A stretch of DNA of 64,000 bases, from positions 84,966 to 148,965 of the forward strand of contig JAUIIJ010000005.1 in the NCBI GenBank assembly GCA_030431825.1, read 5' to 3'. Shown piece after piece: positions 34,581-44,012 of this stretch. The notes under the pieces are model-generated. The model saw nothing but the letters and a program-made list of their open reading frames with translations. It did no database searches and was not told where the DNA came from. The position numbers and the translations under genes were made by a program. This DNA comes from Alphaproteobacteria bacterium (GTDB lineage Bacteria > Pseudomonadota > Alphaproteobacteria > Rhodobacterales > Rhodobacteraceae). The number at the start of each line of letters is the position of its first letter. Position 1 is the stretch's first letter.

Positions 34581-36095
34581 TTAGAGAACTTCGGCGAAGA
34601 ACTTTTTCAGCCGGTCGGTCCCGGGATTGGTGAACAGATCTTCGGGTGGACCCTGCTCGACAATCTGACCCTCGTCCATGAAAACGATCTGGTCAGCGAC
34701 CTGCCGGGCGAAACCCATCTCGTGTGTCACCACAACCATGGTCATGCCGCGGCGTCCAAGGTCGGCCATCAGGTTGAGCACCCCCTTGACCAGTTCCGGA
34801 TCGAGTGCGCTGGTCACTTCGTCGAACAGTACGACCTCCGGGTCCATTGCGAGGGCCCGGGCGATTGCGACGCGCTGCTGCTGCCCGCCCGACAGGCTGC
34901 TCGGACGATGATCGCCGCGCCCCTGAAGACCGACATCGGCGAGGCGGGCTTCGGCGATGCGGCGCGCCTCGTCCTTGTTCATCCCCTTGATTTTGGTCAG
35001 CGACAGCATGATGTTGCCCAGTGCCGTGTGATCGGGGAACAGGTTGAAATGCTGAAACACCATCCCGACCCGCGCCCGCAGACGCTCCGGTTTCATGCTG
35101 CGGATGTCGACACCGTCGAGCCGTACTTCACCCGCGTTCATGTCGACCAGCCGGTTGAGACTGCGCAGCAAGGTGGATTTGCCTGAACCGGACGGCCCGA
35201 TGACACAGGTGACAGAGCCTTGCGGAATCTCGAGATCAATCCCGCGCAACACCTCGAGTTGCCCGTAAGAGAGCCGAAGCCCCTTGATCGACAGGCTGCC
35301 ACCGTCGAACCGCGTTGCGTCACTGTCCTCGTGGCGGACGTTGCTGAGTTCCTCGACCTCCTCGAGACCGCTGGTCGGTTGCACGCGCTGCGGTGATTTT
35401 CCAGTGCGCAGACGGTGGTCGAAATAGTTCACCAGATGAGTCAGCGGGACAGTTATCGCGAGATAGAAGATACCGGCCAGCAGCAGCGGCGAGAGGTTGC
35501 CTGTCACCACGGCGGCGTCCTGACCGACGCGGAAGATCTCCCGCTCGGATGCCAGCAGCCCCAGGAAATAGATCAGGCTGGAATCCTTCACGTTCGCGAT
35601 GAACTGGTTGACCATCGCCGGCAACACGCGCCGGATGCCCTGCGGAATCACGATCAGCCGCATTCCCTGACCGTAGCTCATGGACAGGGCGCGGCATGCC
35701 TCCATTTGTCCGGTGGGCACGCTCTGGATCCCGGCGCGAAAGATCTCGCCCAGATAGGCGCCTGCGATCAGGCTCAGGGCCAGGATTCCGAGCGGATAGG
35801 GAGAGGGCCCGAACAGGTCCCGGCCCAGTCCGGCCAGTCCCTGGCCAATCAGCAGGATGGTGACGATTGCGGGAAGGCCCCGGAAGATGTCGGTATAGAT
35901 CCGTGCCGGCACGCGCAGCCAGAGTGACCGTGAAATGCCCATGACCGCCAGAATGATGCCGATCAGAATACCGATCACCGTCGAGGCAAAGGCGAGGATC
36001 AGCGTGTTCTTCAGGCCGGTCGTCATCATGATCGGCAGGATTTCGACCATCGCCTCCCAGTCAAGGAAGGTTCGGCGGAGGTTTTCTAGCCACAT
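34581..36095 (-). CDS. Amino-acid-type ABC transporter, permease fused to ATPase
   Basis: 504-residue fusion. Residues 1-220 form a HisM/GlnP-type permease (TTGLKNTLILAFASTVIGILIG; SYLG-like loop GAYLGEIFRAGIQSVPTGQMEACRALSMSYGQ region). Residues from about 265 form a GlnQ-type ATPase with GPSGSGKST, LSGGQQQRVAIARALAM, VVLFDEVTSALDPELV. The linker is about 40 residues and charged. One polypeptide supplies both functions, so the importer would be a dimer of this fusion plus the binding protein at 36182-37006. This architecture is known in polar-amino-acid and opine-type importers. Confidence 0.92.
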   Translation of the reverse strand: MWLENLRRTFLDWEAMVEILPIMMTTGLKNTLILAFASTVIGILIGIILAVMGISRSLWLRVPARIYTDIFRGLPAIVTILLIGQGLAGLGRDLFGPSPYPLGILALSLIAGAYLGEIFRAGIQSVPTGQMEACRALSMSYGQGMRLIVIPQGIRRVLPAMVNQFIANVKDSSLIYFLGLLASEREIFRVGQDAAVVTGNLSPLLLAGIFYLAITVPLTHLVNYFDHRLRTGKSPQRVQPTSGLEEVEELSNVRHEDSDATRFDGGSLSIKGLRLSYGQLEVLRGIDLEIPQGSVTCVIGPSGSGKSTLLRSLNRLVDMNAGEVRLDGVDIRSMKPERLRARVGMVFQHFNLFPDHTALGNIMLSLTKIKGMNKDEARRIAEARLADVGLQGRGDHRPSSLSGGQQQRVAIARALAMDPEVVLFDEVTSALDPELVKGVLNLMADLGRRGMTMVVVTHEMGFARQVADQIVFMDEGQIVEQGPPEDLFTNPGTDRLKKFFAEVL

Positions 36096-36181
36096 GCGGG
36101 GGATCTCCTCGGGCGCTTTGCCCGGTCACGAATTCAATGGTGCGGCCGCCGGGGAGGATGGCGACCGCGAGAACGGCCGCG

Positions 36182-37006
36182 TCAGCCGTCCTTGGGGAGA
36201 TATTGTTCCGGCATCGGCGAACCGGGGAACCATTGCTGGTAGAGCTCTCGCCATGTGCCATCGTCCATGGCCGCCTGCATCGCTTCGTTCAGCGCATCGC
36301 GCAGGGCATCATTGCCGGGCTGCACCGCGAAGCCGGCGGGCGCATCGAATGAGGGAATGTTGATCTTGAGCGCGAGGTCGTAGCGTTCGCCATAGGTCTT
36401 CGCCGCTTCGTAATCGAGGAAATGGGCGTCGATCGTGCCGTTGTTGAGCGCGGCAACGCCTGTGTTGTTGTCAGGGAACTGCACGATGGCCGCGCCTTCG
36501 AAGTTCTTTTTGGCATAGAGCTCCTGCAACGTGCCCTGCACCACGCCAAGGCGCTTGCCTTCAAGCGTTGCCACGTCCTCGCCGATGTCATCGTCGGCGG
36601 ACAGGACCGTCAGATAGCCCGCCAGGTAGCCATCGGTGAAATCGACCACCTCGGCGCGTTGTTCGGTGATGCCGATGGCGGCTGCGGCGATATCAAAGCG
36701 CCCGTTGGCCACCGAAGGCAGCAGGGCAGCGAATTCCTGCCCGGTGAACAGGATCTGATCTTCCTCAAAGCCCAGCCGCCCGAGCACGTTCTTTAGGAAT
36801 TCCACATCAAAGCCGGAGAACTCGCCGGTGGCGCTGGTAAAGGCGTAGGGCTTTGCGTCGCCGAGCGAGCCCACGCTGACGGTGCCGGGCGTGATCAGGT
36901 TGTACGGGTTTTCGTCGGCCCTTGAGCCTGTCGCAGATAGAAGTGCTGCCGTGCAGAATGTCGCGACTGCGGTCTTCGCGGCATGAGAAATAAATGGGGG
37001 CATCAT
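36182..37006 (-). CDS. Amino-acid-type ABC transporter substrate-binding protein
   Basis: 274-residue family-3 (polar amino acid/opine) solute-binding protein. Start at 37006 (first of two ATGs, GGAG 10 bases upstream); an upstream open extension overlaps the operators and regulator start and is not used. Signal peptide with core [14 protein letters not shown], cleavage near GSRA-DE. Mature landmarks: [38 protein letters not shown], and [28 protein letters not shown]. First gene of the operon and 64 bp below the operators at 37070-37115. Regulation by a LacI protein rather than an amino-acid regulator hints that the ligand carries a sugar part. Confidence 0.91.
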   Translation of the reverse strand: MMPPFISHAAKTAVATFCTAALLSATGSRADENPYNLITPGTVSVGSLGDAKPYAFTSATGEFSGFDVEFLKNVLGRLGFEEDQILFTGQEFAALLPSVANGRFDIAAAAIGITEQRAEVVDFTDGYLAGYLTVLSADDDIGEDVATLEGKRLGVVQGTLQELYAKKNFEGAAIVQFPDNNTGVAALNNGTIDAHFLDYEAAKTYGERYDLALKINIPSFDAPAGFAVQPGNDALRDALNEAMQAAMDDGTWRELYQQWFPGSPMPEQYLPKDG

Positions 37007-37069
37007 GTCGATAAGTCTCCACTGTTGTTGCTTTCGGGGCGCGTCTGGGCTGCGCGAACCGACGTATGG

Positions 37070-37083
37070 TGATACCAGTATCA
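37070..37083. promoter_or_regulatory. LacI-type operator TGATACCAGTATCA
   Basis: Palindrome (TGATAC-CA-GTATCA) in the divergent gap between the binding-protein gene and the second lacI-type gene; same half-site as part of 31045-31058. Confidence 0.7.
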
Positions 37084-37101
37084 ATGCGCTCTGAGCGGCA
37101 A

Positions 37102-37115
37102 TGAGACCGGTCTCA
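37102..37115. promoter_or_regulatory. LacI-type operator TGAGACCGGTCTCA (perfect palindrome)
   Basis: Fully symmetric 14-mer 32 bp from the neighbouring site (three helical turns), differing by one base from 30990-31003. Confidence 0.78.
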
Positions 37116-37196
37116 ATAGATGTATTTGTCAGGAATGTTTTGATTCGCGTCAACGATTTTGTTACAGGTGCGGAAAAGCGAGCAGATGATCCCCGG

Positions 37197-38261
37197 ATGA
37201 AGTCGAACACTGGCTCTGTGACGGTCGCCGACGTGGCGCGCGCCGCGAAAGTATCGAAAGCAACCGCGGCGCGGGTGCTGGGCGGTTATGGCGTGGCCAG
37301 CGAGAGTACCCGCGAAGCGGTGAACCGCGCCGCGGCACAACTGGGGTACGTAGCCAACGATCTTGCGCGCTCGATGAGCACCGGGCGAACGGGTCTGATC
37401 GGCGTCGTCGTCGGCGATATCGAGAACGCATTTTTCAGCAAGGCGGTGCGGGGCATATCCGATACTGCCAGGGCGGCGGGCCTGAATGTCATCATCACGA
37501 ATTCGAGCGAAACCGTGGAACAGGAGCGGGAAATGGTTGGCGTGCTTCTTCGGCAGCGCGTGGCAGGACTTATCGTTGCGCCGACGGATTCCCGGGTTGT
37601 CGATCATCTGCAGGCCGCAATCGCTTCGGGCACGCCAGTCGTGACGCTTGACCGTGATCTGGCCGCTCTCGATGCCGATGCGGTCTGTGGCGCGGATTAC
37701 GACGCGGCGCGGCACGTGATGCGACGGTTACAGGATCATGGACACCGCGAAATCGCCTATGTCACCGCGTTGACCGATCCGGTCCTGCAGAGTGACGATC
37801 TGGGCGGTGTTCCCATTTCGGCGGTTCGGGAACGTTTGCGTGGCTTTGTGGACGCGTCGCGAGAGGCGGGGGTCGCGCAGCCGGAGCAGCTGATCTTTAC
37901 CAATGCCGTCAACGAAGACAGGATCTTCGGCATCGTCGCCACGCTCTTGCAGCGGCGGCCACGTATCACTGCCGTGCTCGCTTCCGACAGCATCATCGGT
38001 GCGGATGTGTTCCGCGCGCTCGCCAGCGCCGGTATCAGAATCCCGCAGGACCTGTCTTTCGTCTCGTGGTTTGACGCGGATTGGACAAGAATTGCCTCGC
38101 CGTCCGTATCCGTTGTGGACCAGCCGACCTATCGTTTCGGTGCGCGGGCGACGGAGTGCCTGATCGAGCGGCTGAACGGCAGCACGAGCGCGCCGCGCAA
38201 GCTGCAGATCGCGACGAACCTTATCGAACGCGGGTCGATCGGAGCGGCGCCGGGCAACTGA
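37197..38261 (+). CDS. LacI family transcriptional regulator, second module
   Basis: 354-residue LacI/GalR repressor. Start placed at ATG 37197 so that the HTH ([27 protein letters not shown], about residues 6-32) lies at the N-terminus; the open frame extends back to 37101 but that covers an operator. The effector domain has [23 protein letters not shown] and [24 protein letters not shown], close in style to the regulator at 31287. Near-identical recognition helix and identical operator half-sites argue that both regulators read the same DNA sites. Ribosome site is weak, so the exact start is uncertain. Confidence 0.9.
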   Translation: MKSNTGSVTVADVARAAKVSKATAARVLGGYGVASESTREAVNRAAAQLGYVANDLARSMSTGRTGLIGVVVGDIENAFFSKAVRGISDTARAAGLNVIITNSSETVEQEREMVGVLLRQRVAGLIVAPTDSRVVDHLQAAIASGTPVVTLDRDLAALDADAVCGADYDAARHVMRRLQDHGHREIAYVTALTDPVLQSDDLGGVPISAVRERLRGFVDASREAGVAQPEQLIFTNAVNEDRIFGIVATLLQRRPRITAVLASDSIIGADVFRALASAGIRIPQDLSFVSWFDADWTRIASPSVSVVDQPTYRFGARATECLIERLNGSTSAPRKLQIATNLIERGSIGAAPGN

Positions 38262-38433
38262 TCACATGGCCTGCTGGCACCGCGATTTTCAGGAAATCTT
38301 GTCTGCTGTGCCGGTTCCGGATGCCGCCCGAACCATGCGCGCATAACAGTTTTTCGGGTCTTTGCCGCCGGCATTTGCTTTTGATTGTGAAAATAAATCG
38401 AACGGATAAGCTGCGGCATAAAGGAAGGGCAGA

Positions 38434-39297
38434 ATGCAAAATCAAGACATTGCGGATGAGCGGTTCGGTCAGGAGGACTTCGCCCGGCTTGCGGCCTGTA
38501 TCAATGCGGTCGGCACCGAGCGATTTCCCGAGTTGATCTGTCAATTGTGTATGGAATTTGTCGGGGCCGAAAAAGTTTACCTGACCGCGTTTTTCGACCG
38601 TGACCCGATTGTCGAACTGTATTCGAACCATTCAAGCGAACGCCATCTCAAGGCGCTGGAGATGTATTTGAAGGTCGCGTATTTTCTCGATCCATTCTTT
38701 CAGCGGTTCAGGGAACATCGCGGTGACGAACTCTTGCTGCTGGGCGATATCGCGCCTGACAATTTCAAGACGAGCGAGTATTATCAGCTTTTCTACAGGG
38801 ATATGGGCCTTCAGGATGAATGTGGAATTCTGGTCCATATCGGCGAGAACTCCGCAATCTGCATTTCCATGGGCGCCGAAGAAACCGGGCATGGCACCAA
38901 TCCTCGGCGGTTGTCCTCGGCGCTGCCCGCAATCTATGCGCTGATAAAACGCCACTGGACGCGCCTGACACCGGTCCAGACCGACGGCACCGGACGCCTG
39001 GCCGCGCAGTTGGAAGCGGCCTTCAAGGCGTTCGGCAAGAGCGTTCTCAGCCCGCGTGAATCCGAAATCGTGCGCCTCATCCTGCAGGGTCATTCCAGCA
39101 AATCCATCGCACGGGAATTCGATAACAGCCCCGAAACCATCAAGGTTCACCGTCGTCGGGTCTACCAGAAGCTCAACATCGCCTCGCAGGGCGAGCTTCT
39201 CTCGTTGTTTCTTTCTGCGGTGATGGCCGCCCCGCCGACCAGTTCCGAAGATCCGCTTTATCACTATTTCGCGTCGAAAACCTCTACGCCCGGCTGA
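38434..39297 (+). CDS. LuxR family transcriptional regulator
   Basis: 287-residue regulator with a C-terminal LuxR/NarL helix-turn-helix (LSPRESEIVRLILQGHSSKSIAREFDNSPETIKVHRRRVYQKL region, about residues 207-250). The N-terminal 190 residues are a GAF-like or unknown sensory domain with no acyl-homoserine-lactone-synthase partner nearby and no phospho-acceptor receiver domain. AAGGAAGGG lies just upstream of the ATG. The 3' end overlaps the convergent hydrolase gene by 14 bp. It may control the adjacent hydrolase/cupin/oxidase operon or the NhaC-type gene; direct CCCTA repeats near 42527-42553 are possible sites (speculative). Confidence 0.88.
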   Translation: MQNQDIADERFGQEDFARLAACINAVGTERFPELICQLCMEFVGAEKVYLTAFFDRDPIVELYSNHSSERHLKALEMYLKVAYFLDPFFQRFREHRGDELLLLGDIAPDNFKTSEYYQLFYRDMGLQDECGILVHIGENSAICISMGAEETGHGTNPRRLSSALPAIYALIKRHWTRLTPVQTDGTGRLAAQLEAAFKAFGKSVLSPRESEIVRLILQGHSSKSIAREFDNSPETIKVHRRRVYQKLNIASQGELLSLFLSAVMAAPPTSSEDPLYHYFASKTSTPG

Positions 39298-40522
39298 GCC
39301 CGAGTATGTCACAGGCCGCGCTCAACAGGACGTTGGCGCCAGCCTCGACCTGGCATGGTTCGGTATGCTCGGCCTCGTTATGGCTGAGCCCGTCGCGGCA
39401 CGGGATGAAGATCATCGTGGTCGGAACCTTCCGGGCCACCATCAGGGCATCATGTCCGGCACCGGACACGAGGTCCAGATGGCTGTAGCCATGACTGGCG
39501 ACCCCGTTGCGAACGGCGTCGATCAATGTGGGGTCAAAGGCGACGACAGGCGAGTGCCAGATCAGGTTCGAGCGGATGTCTAGTTCCGCGAAATCCCTTT
39601 GAAGCCGTTCGAGCAGAGCCTCCAGACTGCGATGCATTTCGGTCAGCGTATCTTCGTTCGGATGGCGCAGATCGACGGTCAGCGAAACTTCGCCGGGCAC
39701 CACATTCCGGCTGCCGGGGGATGCGTTCAGTTGACCGATCGTGGCCCTTGCGTGCGTGTCGATCGTACCGATGTCCCGGACACCCTGCAGCAGGGTGGGC
39801 AGGGCGGCAACCGGGTCGCGCCGCATCGCCATCGGGAACGGACCTGCATGCACCTCCTGACCGGAAATCGATATGTCATACCACCGGATGCCCTGCGCAC
39901 CGGTGACGATACCGATGGTCTTGTCTTCCTGTTCGAGCACCGGCCCCTGTTCGATGTGCAGCTCAAGGTAAGAGTGGATGATCTTGTCTGTGGGATGCGG
40001 CATGCCGCCATAGCCGTGACGATCCAGTTCCTCACCCACGGACACCTTGTCGCGATCTTTCGAAGCGCGGATCTCTTCAAGGCCGAGCATGCCTGCAAAA
40101 ACACCCGATCCCATCATCGCCGGGGCAAATCGCGCGCCTTCTTCGTTCATCCAGCAGGCCACCTCGACCGGACGTTTCGGTACGAGATCGTTTTCCGAAA
40201 GAACCCGCATGACCTCAAGCCCGGCAAGCACCCCCAGCACCCCGTCGAACTTGCCGCCGGTCGGCTGCGTGTCGAGATGGCTGCCGATGACCAGCGGCGG
40301 CAATGTGGCGTCGCGGCCATTCATCCGCGCAAACATGTTGCCGATCGCATCGTAGGTGATGTCAAAGCCAAAGGGTTTGCACCAGGACGCGAACAAGGCA
40401 CGCCCTTCAATGTCCAGATCGGTGAGCGCCTGCCGGTCGCACCCGCCCCTGGCGGTGCCCCCGATCCGTGCAATGTCCATGAGATTTTGCCAGAGGCGAT
40501 CCGCTTTGATGTTGAGCTGCAT
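39284..40522 (-). CDS. M20-family Zn hydrolase (N-carbamoyl-L-amino-acid hydrolase / allantoate amidohydrolase type)
   Basis: 412-residue metallo-amidohydrolase of the HyuC/AllC group. Metal-site segments are visible: GSHLDTQPTGGKFDGVLGVLAGLEVM near residues 80-105, EEGARFAPAMMGSGVFAG (Glu-Glu pair), HIEQGPVLEQED, and the C-terminal GAGHDALMVAR. The family opens N-carbamoyl or ureido amide bonds of amino acids, releasing ammonia and CO2. Start at 40522. Downstream in a minus-strand run oxidase-cupin-hydrolase. Substrate not determinable; this subgroup also includes beta-ureidopropionase and ureidoglycolate-type enzymes. Confidence 0.9.
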   Translation of the reverse strand: MQLNIKADRLWQNLMDIARIGGTARGGCDRQALTDLDIEGRALFASWCKPFGFDITYDAIGNMFARMNGRDATLPPLVIGSHLDTQPTGGKFDGVLGVLAGLEVMRVLSENDLVPKRPVEVACWMNEEGARFAPAMMGSGVFAGMLGLEEIRASKDRDKVSVGEELDRHGYGGMPHPTDKIIHSYLELHIEQGPVLEQEDKTIGIVTGAQGIRWYDISISGQEVHAGPFPMAMRRDPVAALPTLLQGVRDIGTIDTHARATIGQLNASPGSRNVVPGEVSLTVDLRHPNEDTLTEMHRSLEALLERLQRDFAELDIRSNLIWHSPVVAFDPTLIDAVRNGVASHGYSHLDLVSGAGHDALMVARKVPTTMIFIPCRDGLSHNEAEHTEPCQVEAGANVLLSAACDILGLSRA

Positions 40523-40626
40523 GTGACGGGCCTTGATGAACTGTGAATTCGGGGAAAGGGGTTCGGTTTCGCAGAAGATGCGCCGGCCCCGGAAGATCAG
40601 GCAGGGCGGCAGTTTCGTGAAAGCGA

Positions 40627-40983
40627 TTATGATGCCGAAAAGAAATACTTGCGGAACCGGCCCCTGGTTTCCCAATACCCGGTGAAGCCGCGACGAAACA
40701 GAAAACTGTCGCCGGGTCCGTATGTCTCGGACGCGCCATCATCGGTCGAGAGTGTGACTTCGCCTGACAGGACGACGCACATCTCTTCGACCGGGCGGTT
40801 TTCGATGCGTTCCTTGTAGGCTCCGCATTCCCAGACGCCGGCCGTCACGCCCTTCTTGCTGAAGAACAGCGCGGCGCGCTCATCTGGGTCGCCCGAGACC
40901 ACGTTCGCGCGGTCAACCAGGCTGACCTGTTCAAGTGCTCCGTTCGGACCATCGGGCAGCATCTTTTGCATGAATTTCGCCAT
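40627..40983 (-). CDS. Cupin-domain protein
   Basis: 118-residue small cupin (EutQ/DUF861-like group). The two cupin motifs are degenerate: an IENRPVEEMCVVLSGEVTLST strand pair and YGPGDSFLFRRGFTGYWETRG. No full metal-binding histidine set is seen, the second motif carrying none, so it may bind a ligand without catalysis. Such proteins often accompany amino-acid or ureide catabolic genes; here it is between the FAD oxidase (51-bp gap) and the M20 hydrolase (104-bp gap). Confidence 0.85.
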   Translation of the reverse strand: MAKFMQKMLPDGPNGALEQVSLVDRANVVSGDPDERAALFFSKKGVTAGVWECGAYKERIENRPVEEMCVVLSGEVTLSTDDGASETYGPGDSFLFRRGFTGYWETRGRFRKYFFSAS

Positions 40984-41034
40984 GTGTCATTCCTTTCAAT
41001 TTGCAGAGATCGCGTATGCGCAGGCCGAGCCGGT

Positions 41035-42309
41035 TCACTCTTTCAGCCGGTCGCGCATCATGTAGTATTGATATGTCACCTCGGCTCCGATCTTTCCCAA
41101 GGGGCCGAAGGTCGAGGTCAGGCCGAACCGGTCCGCCAGCTTTCGATACCGCTTGTCGTTTTCGGCAATTGCCGCGGCCAGCATGTCACCAGCCACATTC
41201 GTTGCCGCGACACCGTGGCCGCCGAAGGCTTGCGCGTACCAGACACCGGGTCGCTCTTCGCCGATCTGGGGCATCTTGTGGGCCGACCAGCTCATCCAAC
41301 CTTGCCAGGCATAGTCGACTTTGACGCCTTCCATCTGCGGATAGACTTTGAGCAAATCCTGATACAGCAGATCCCTGAGGTTCTTCGGTTCGGTCAGGTT
41401 CGTGGCCACGCGTCCGCCCCACATGATCCGGCCGTCCACCAGCGGGCGATAATAGTCAAAGGCAAAGCGTGTATCGTAGATCGCGTGCTGGCAGGTAAAG
41501 GCGTCATCCCGGCGGGCGCCCAGCGGTTCGGTGACCATCACATAGGTCGAGATCGGCAACGACGCGCGCGCCAGAGGTTTGTAGAGACCCTCCAGATATC
41601 CGCCACAGGCGATCACGATGCGTTTTGCCCGGATCGTGCCGTTCGGGGTGTGCACCTCCTTGATCGGTCCGTCGGCCTTGATCTGCGTTGCGGGGGTGTT
41701 CGAATACAGGCGCGCGCCCTGCTTTGCAGCTTCGGCGGCAAGCGCCAGGGCATATTTCAGCGGATGGAAATGAAAGGCGTTCTTTTCGACCAGTGCACCG
41801 TTATAGCGGTGGGATTTCACGGTCTCGCGCAGTTCATCCGGCGCGATGTAATCCAGCTCGACGCCGAAACTGTCCGCCATGAAACGCCGATGATCGGTCA
41901 GTATGGATTCGTCCTTGAACCAGTTGCACAGCAGTACGCCGTCCCATATCGCATCGCAGTCTATGTCGTACTTCCCGATGCGCTCCCGGATGAGTTCGAT
42001 TCCCTCGGTGGTAAAGCCGTATAGCTCACGCGCCTTTTCCTTGCCGACAGCCTTGATCAGGCCATGCTCATGCAGCGAGAATCCGCCAAAGGCAAAGCCT
42101 CCGTTCCGGCCCGAACACCCGAACCCGATACCTTCCGCATCGATCAGGACCACATCCTTGTGACCGCGTTCAACCAGCCCAAGCGCCGTCGAGAGGCCGG
42201 CGTAACCGCCGCCGATGATGCAGGTTTCGACCTCGGTGCTTTCTGTCAAAGGCGGAAACGCGTCGGCACCGCTTGCGGTCGCTGCGTAATATGAATCCGG
42301 ATATCCCAT
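41035..42309 (-). CDS. FAD-dependent oxidoreductase (DAO family, gamma-glutamylputrescine-oxidase-like)
   Basis: 424-residue DAO-type flavoprotein. Start at 42309 with GGAGGAGA 6 bases upstream. FAD site ETCIIGGGYAGLSTALGLVERG near residues 28-50, a GFGCSGRNGGFAFGGFSLHEH segment, and C-terminal WYAQAFGGHGVAATNVAGDML. The pattern is close to PuuB/OrdL-like oxidases of N-substituted amino acids or amines. It is the first gene of the oxidase-cupin-hydrolase run; oxidation of an N-substituted amino acid followed by hydrolysis would be a coherent pathway (inference). Confidence 0.9.
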   Translation of the reverse strand: MGYPDSYYAATASGADAFPPLTESTEVETCIIGGGYAGLSTALGLVERGHKDVVLIDAEGIGFGCSGRNGGFAFGGFSLHEHGLIKAVGKEKARELYGFTTEGIELIRERIGKYDIDCDAIWDGVLLCNWFKDESILTDHRRFMADSFGVELDYIAPDELRETVKSHRYNGALVEKNAFHFHPLKYALALAAEAAKQGARLYSNTPATQIKADGPIKEVHTPNGTIRAKRIVIACGGYLEGLYKPLARASLPISTYVMVTEPLGARRDDAFTCQHAIYDTRFAFDYYRPLVDGRIMWGGRVATNLTEPKNLRDLLYQDLLKVYPQMEGVKVDYAWQGWMSWSAHKMPQIGEERPGVWYAQAFGGHGVAATNVAGDMLAAAIAENDKRYRKLADRFGLTSTFGPLGKIGAEVTYQYYMMRDRLKE

Positions 42310-42671
42310 CTCGTCTCCTCCTCTTGTCGGGTAAATCGCTGTCCTTGGCACAATCTAGGTCAGGGCGGGTGGCCTGAAACAGTCACCAGAACGGAGTACA
42401 GCGACGGTCATGGGGGCATCCGCCGTGAAACCACGTGAACGCGCGGATGGCCGGAACGTTGCAGATCATTGCCGGACCAGCCTGGACCGCAACCGATGGC
42501 AGCAGATGCGGCCCGGTTCTCGTGTACCCCTAAAGAAGTATCCCTAACCCCTACAGGTCACTGAATTTTCATCGGCCGCTTCGCTAGGCTGATGCCGGAA
42601 GGCAGGAGTAAACGACGCCTCGTTCCAGCCTGAAAGAAGAGACCTGGACGAAAAAGAAGGAGGAGGAGAAC
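42310..42671. other. 362-bp divergent control region with CCCTA repeats
   Basis: No gene is supported here. Between the oxidase operon (minus) and the NhaC-type gene (plus). The most regular feature is a set of direct repeats at 42527-42553 (listed separately); the NhaC ribosome site AAGGAGGAGGAG lies at the right end. Confidence 0.6.
42527..42553 (+). repeat. Phased CCCTA direct repeats
   Basis: CCCCTA (42527), TCCCTA (42541) and CCCCTA (42548) recur at 14- and 7-bp intervals in the control region upstream of the NhaC-type gene. Could be a tandem activator site; no protein assigned. Confidence 0.4.
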
Positions 42672-44012
42672 GTGGAAAATCCCGGAATTCTGGCATTGGT
42701 GCCCACATTGGTGGTGATCGTGCTCGCGGTTTGGTCGCGGCGATCGCTGGAGCCGTTGATCGCGGGCGTGATCGTCGGATATGCGATGATTGCCACCAGC
42801 GATGTGATGTCGAAAACACTGGAAAGCGCGCAATCGGTGCTCGCCGATGGCACGATGATATGGATATTGCTGGCGGTCAGCCTGTTTGGCGCGTTGACGC
42901 ATCTGATTGTGCATTCCGGTGGTGCACAGGCCTTCAGCGGCAAGCTGGTGAAGTTTGTTCGCAGCCGCAAATCGGCCCTGATGACCACATGGGTGCTCGG
43001 GCTTGTCATCTTTATCGACGATTACCTGAACGCGCTGACGGTCGGGTCGTCGATGAAGGGACTCACGGACAAACACAAGGTGTCCCGCCAGATGCTGGCC
43101 TATATCGTCGATACGACCGCCGCGCCGATCTGCGTGTTGATTCCGCTGTCGACATGGGCGGTCTATGTTTCCGGTCTGCTGGAAGCCAACGGCGTTGCGG
43201 GCGATGGCGAAGGGTTCCGCACCTACATCGGCGCGATTCCCTACATGCTGTACCCCATCGCCGCCGCTCTGCTCGTACCGCTCGTCGCTCTCGGCGTCGT
43301 TCCGGCACTCGGTCCCATGAAAAAGGCCGAGGACAAGGCCGCACGCGGCGAAAGCACGATCACCGCGCGGGGCGGAGCCCTGACGATCGATCACGAGTTC
43401 AAGGGCGATCCGAATATCTGGAACTTTGTCGTTCCCATTGCAAGCCTGCTGTTCTTTACCTGGTGGTTCGGCATCGACATTCTGATGGGGGTCTCTGCGG
43501 CTCTTGTCATCACGCTGGTTTTCTATGGTATCCAGCGCGTTTTGACGTTCAACCAGATGTTCGACTACGCGATGGAAGGTATCAAGGGAATGCTCCCTGC
43601 CATTGCCATCATCGTCGTGTCTTTCATGCTCAAGGACGTGAACGATACGCTCAGGTTGACCGATCTGGTGATCGAAAGCGTGCGGCCCTTCATGTCTGCC
43701 GCCCTGTTGCCGGCGATCTGCTTTGGCGCGCTTGCCCTGATCGCATTCGCGACCGGCAGTTTCTGGGGCATGTACGCCATCGCGCTGCCGATCGTTCTGC
43801 CGCTCGGTGCCGAACTGGGGGTTGATCCGGCCCTGACGATTGGCGCGGTCGTTTCCGCCGGCGCATTCGGCAGCCACGCGTGTTTCTATGGCGATTCGAC
43901 CGTACTTTCTGCAACCGCCACGGATGTCGAACCGATGGATCACGCGCTGACTCAACTGCCCTATATCCTGATTGCTGCGGCAATCGCGCTTTTGGGCTTC
44001 GCTTTGCTGTGA
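42672..44012 (+). CDS. NhaC-family Na+/H+ antiporter-like membrane protein
   Basis: 446-residue polytopic membrane protein of the NhaC superfamily. GTG start at 42672 with an AAGGAGGAGGAG ribosome site. Conserved stretches: TWVLGLVIFIDDYLNALTVGSSMKGL, with charged residues inside a helix typical of the family, and SAGAFGSHACFYGDSTVLSATAT toward the C-terminus. Family members exchange Na+ for H+, or exchange malate/lactate with ions (MleN-like), so an organic-anion role beside catabolic genes is equally possible. A stem-loop terminator follows at 44034-44058. Confidence 0.88.
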   Translation: MENPGILALVPTLVVIVLAVWSRRSLEPLIAGVIVGYAMIATSDVMSKTLESAQSVLADGTMIWILLAVSLFGALTHLIVHSGGAQAFSGKLVKFVRSRKSALMTTWVLGLVIFIDDYLNALTVGSSMKGLTDKHKVSRQMLAYIVDTTAAPICVLIPLSTWAVYVSGLLEANGVAGDGEGFRTYIGAIPYMLYPIAAALLVPLVALGVVPALGPMKKAEDKAARGESTITARGGALTIDHEFKGDPNIWNFVVPIASLLFFTWWFGIDILMGVSAALVITLVFYGIQRVLTFNQMFDYAMEGIKGMLPAIAIIVVSFMLKDVNDTLRLTDLVIESVRPFMSAALLPAICFGALALIAFATGSFWGMYAIALPIVLPLGAELGVDPALTIGAVVSAGAFGSHACFYGDSTVLSATATDVEPMDHALTQLPYILIAAAIALLGFALL

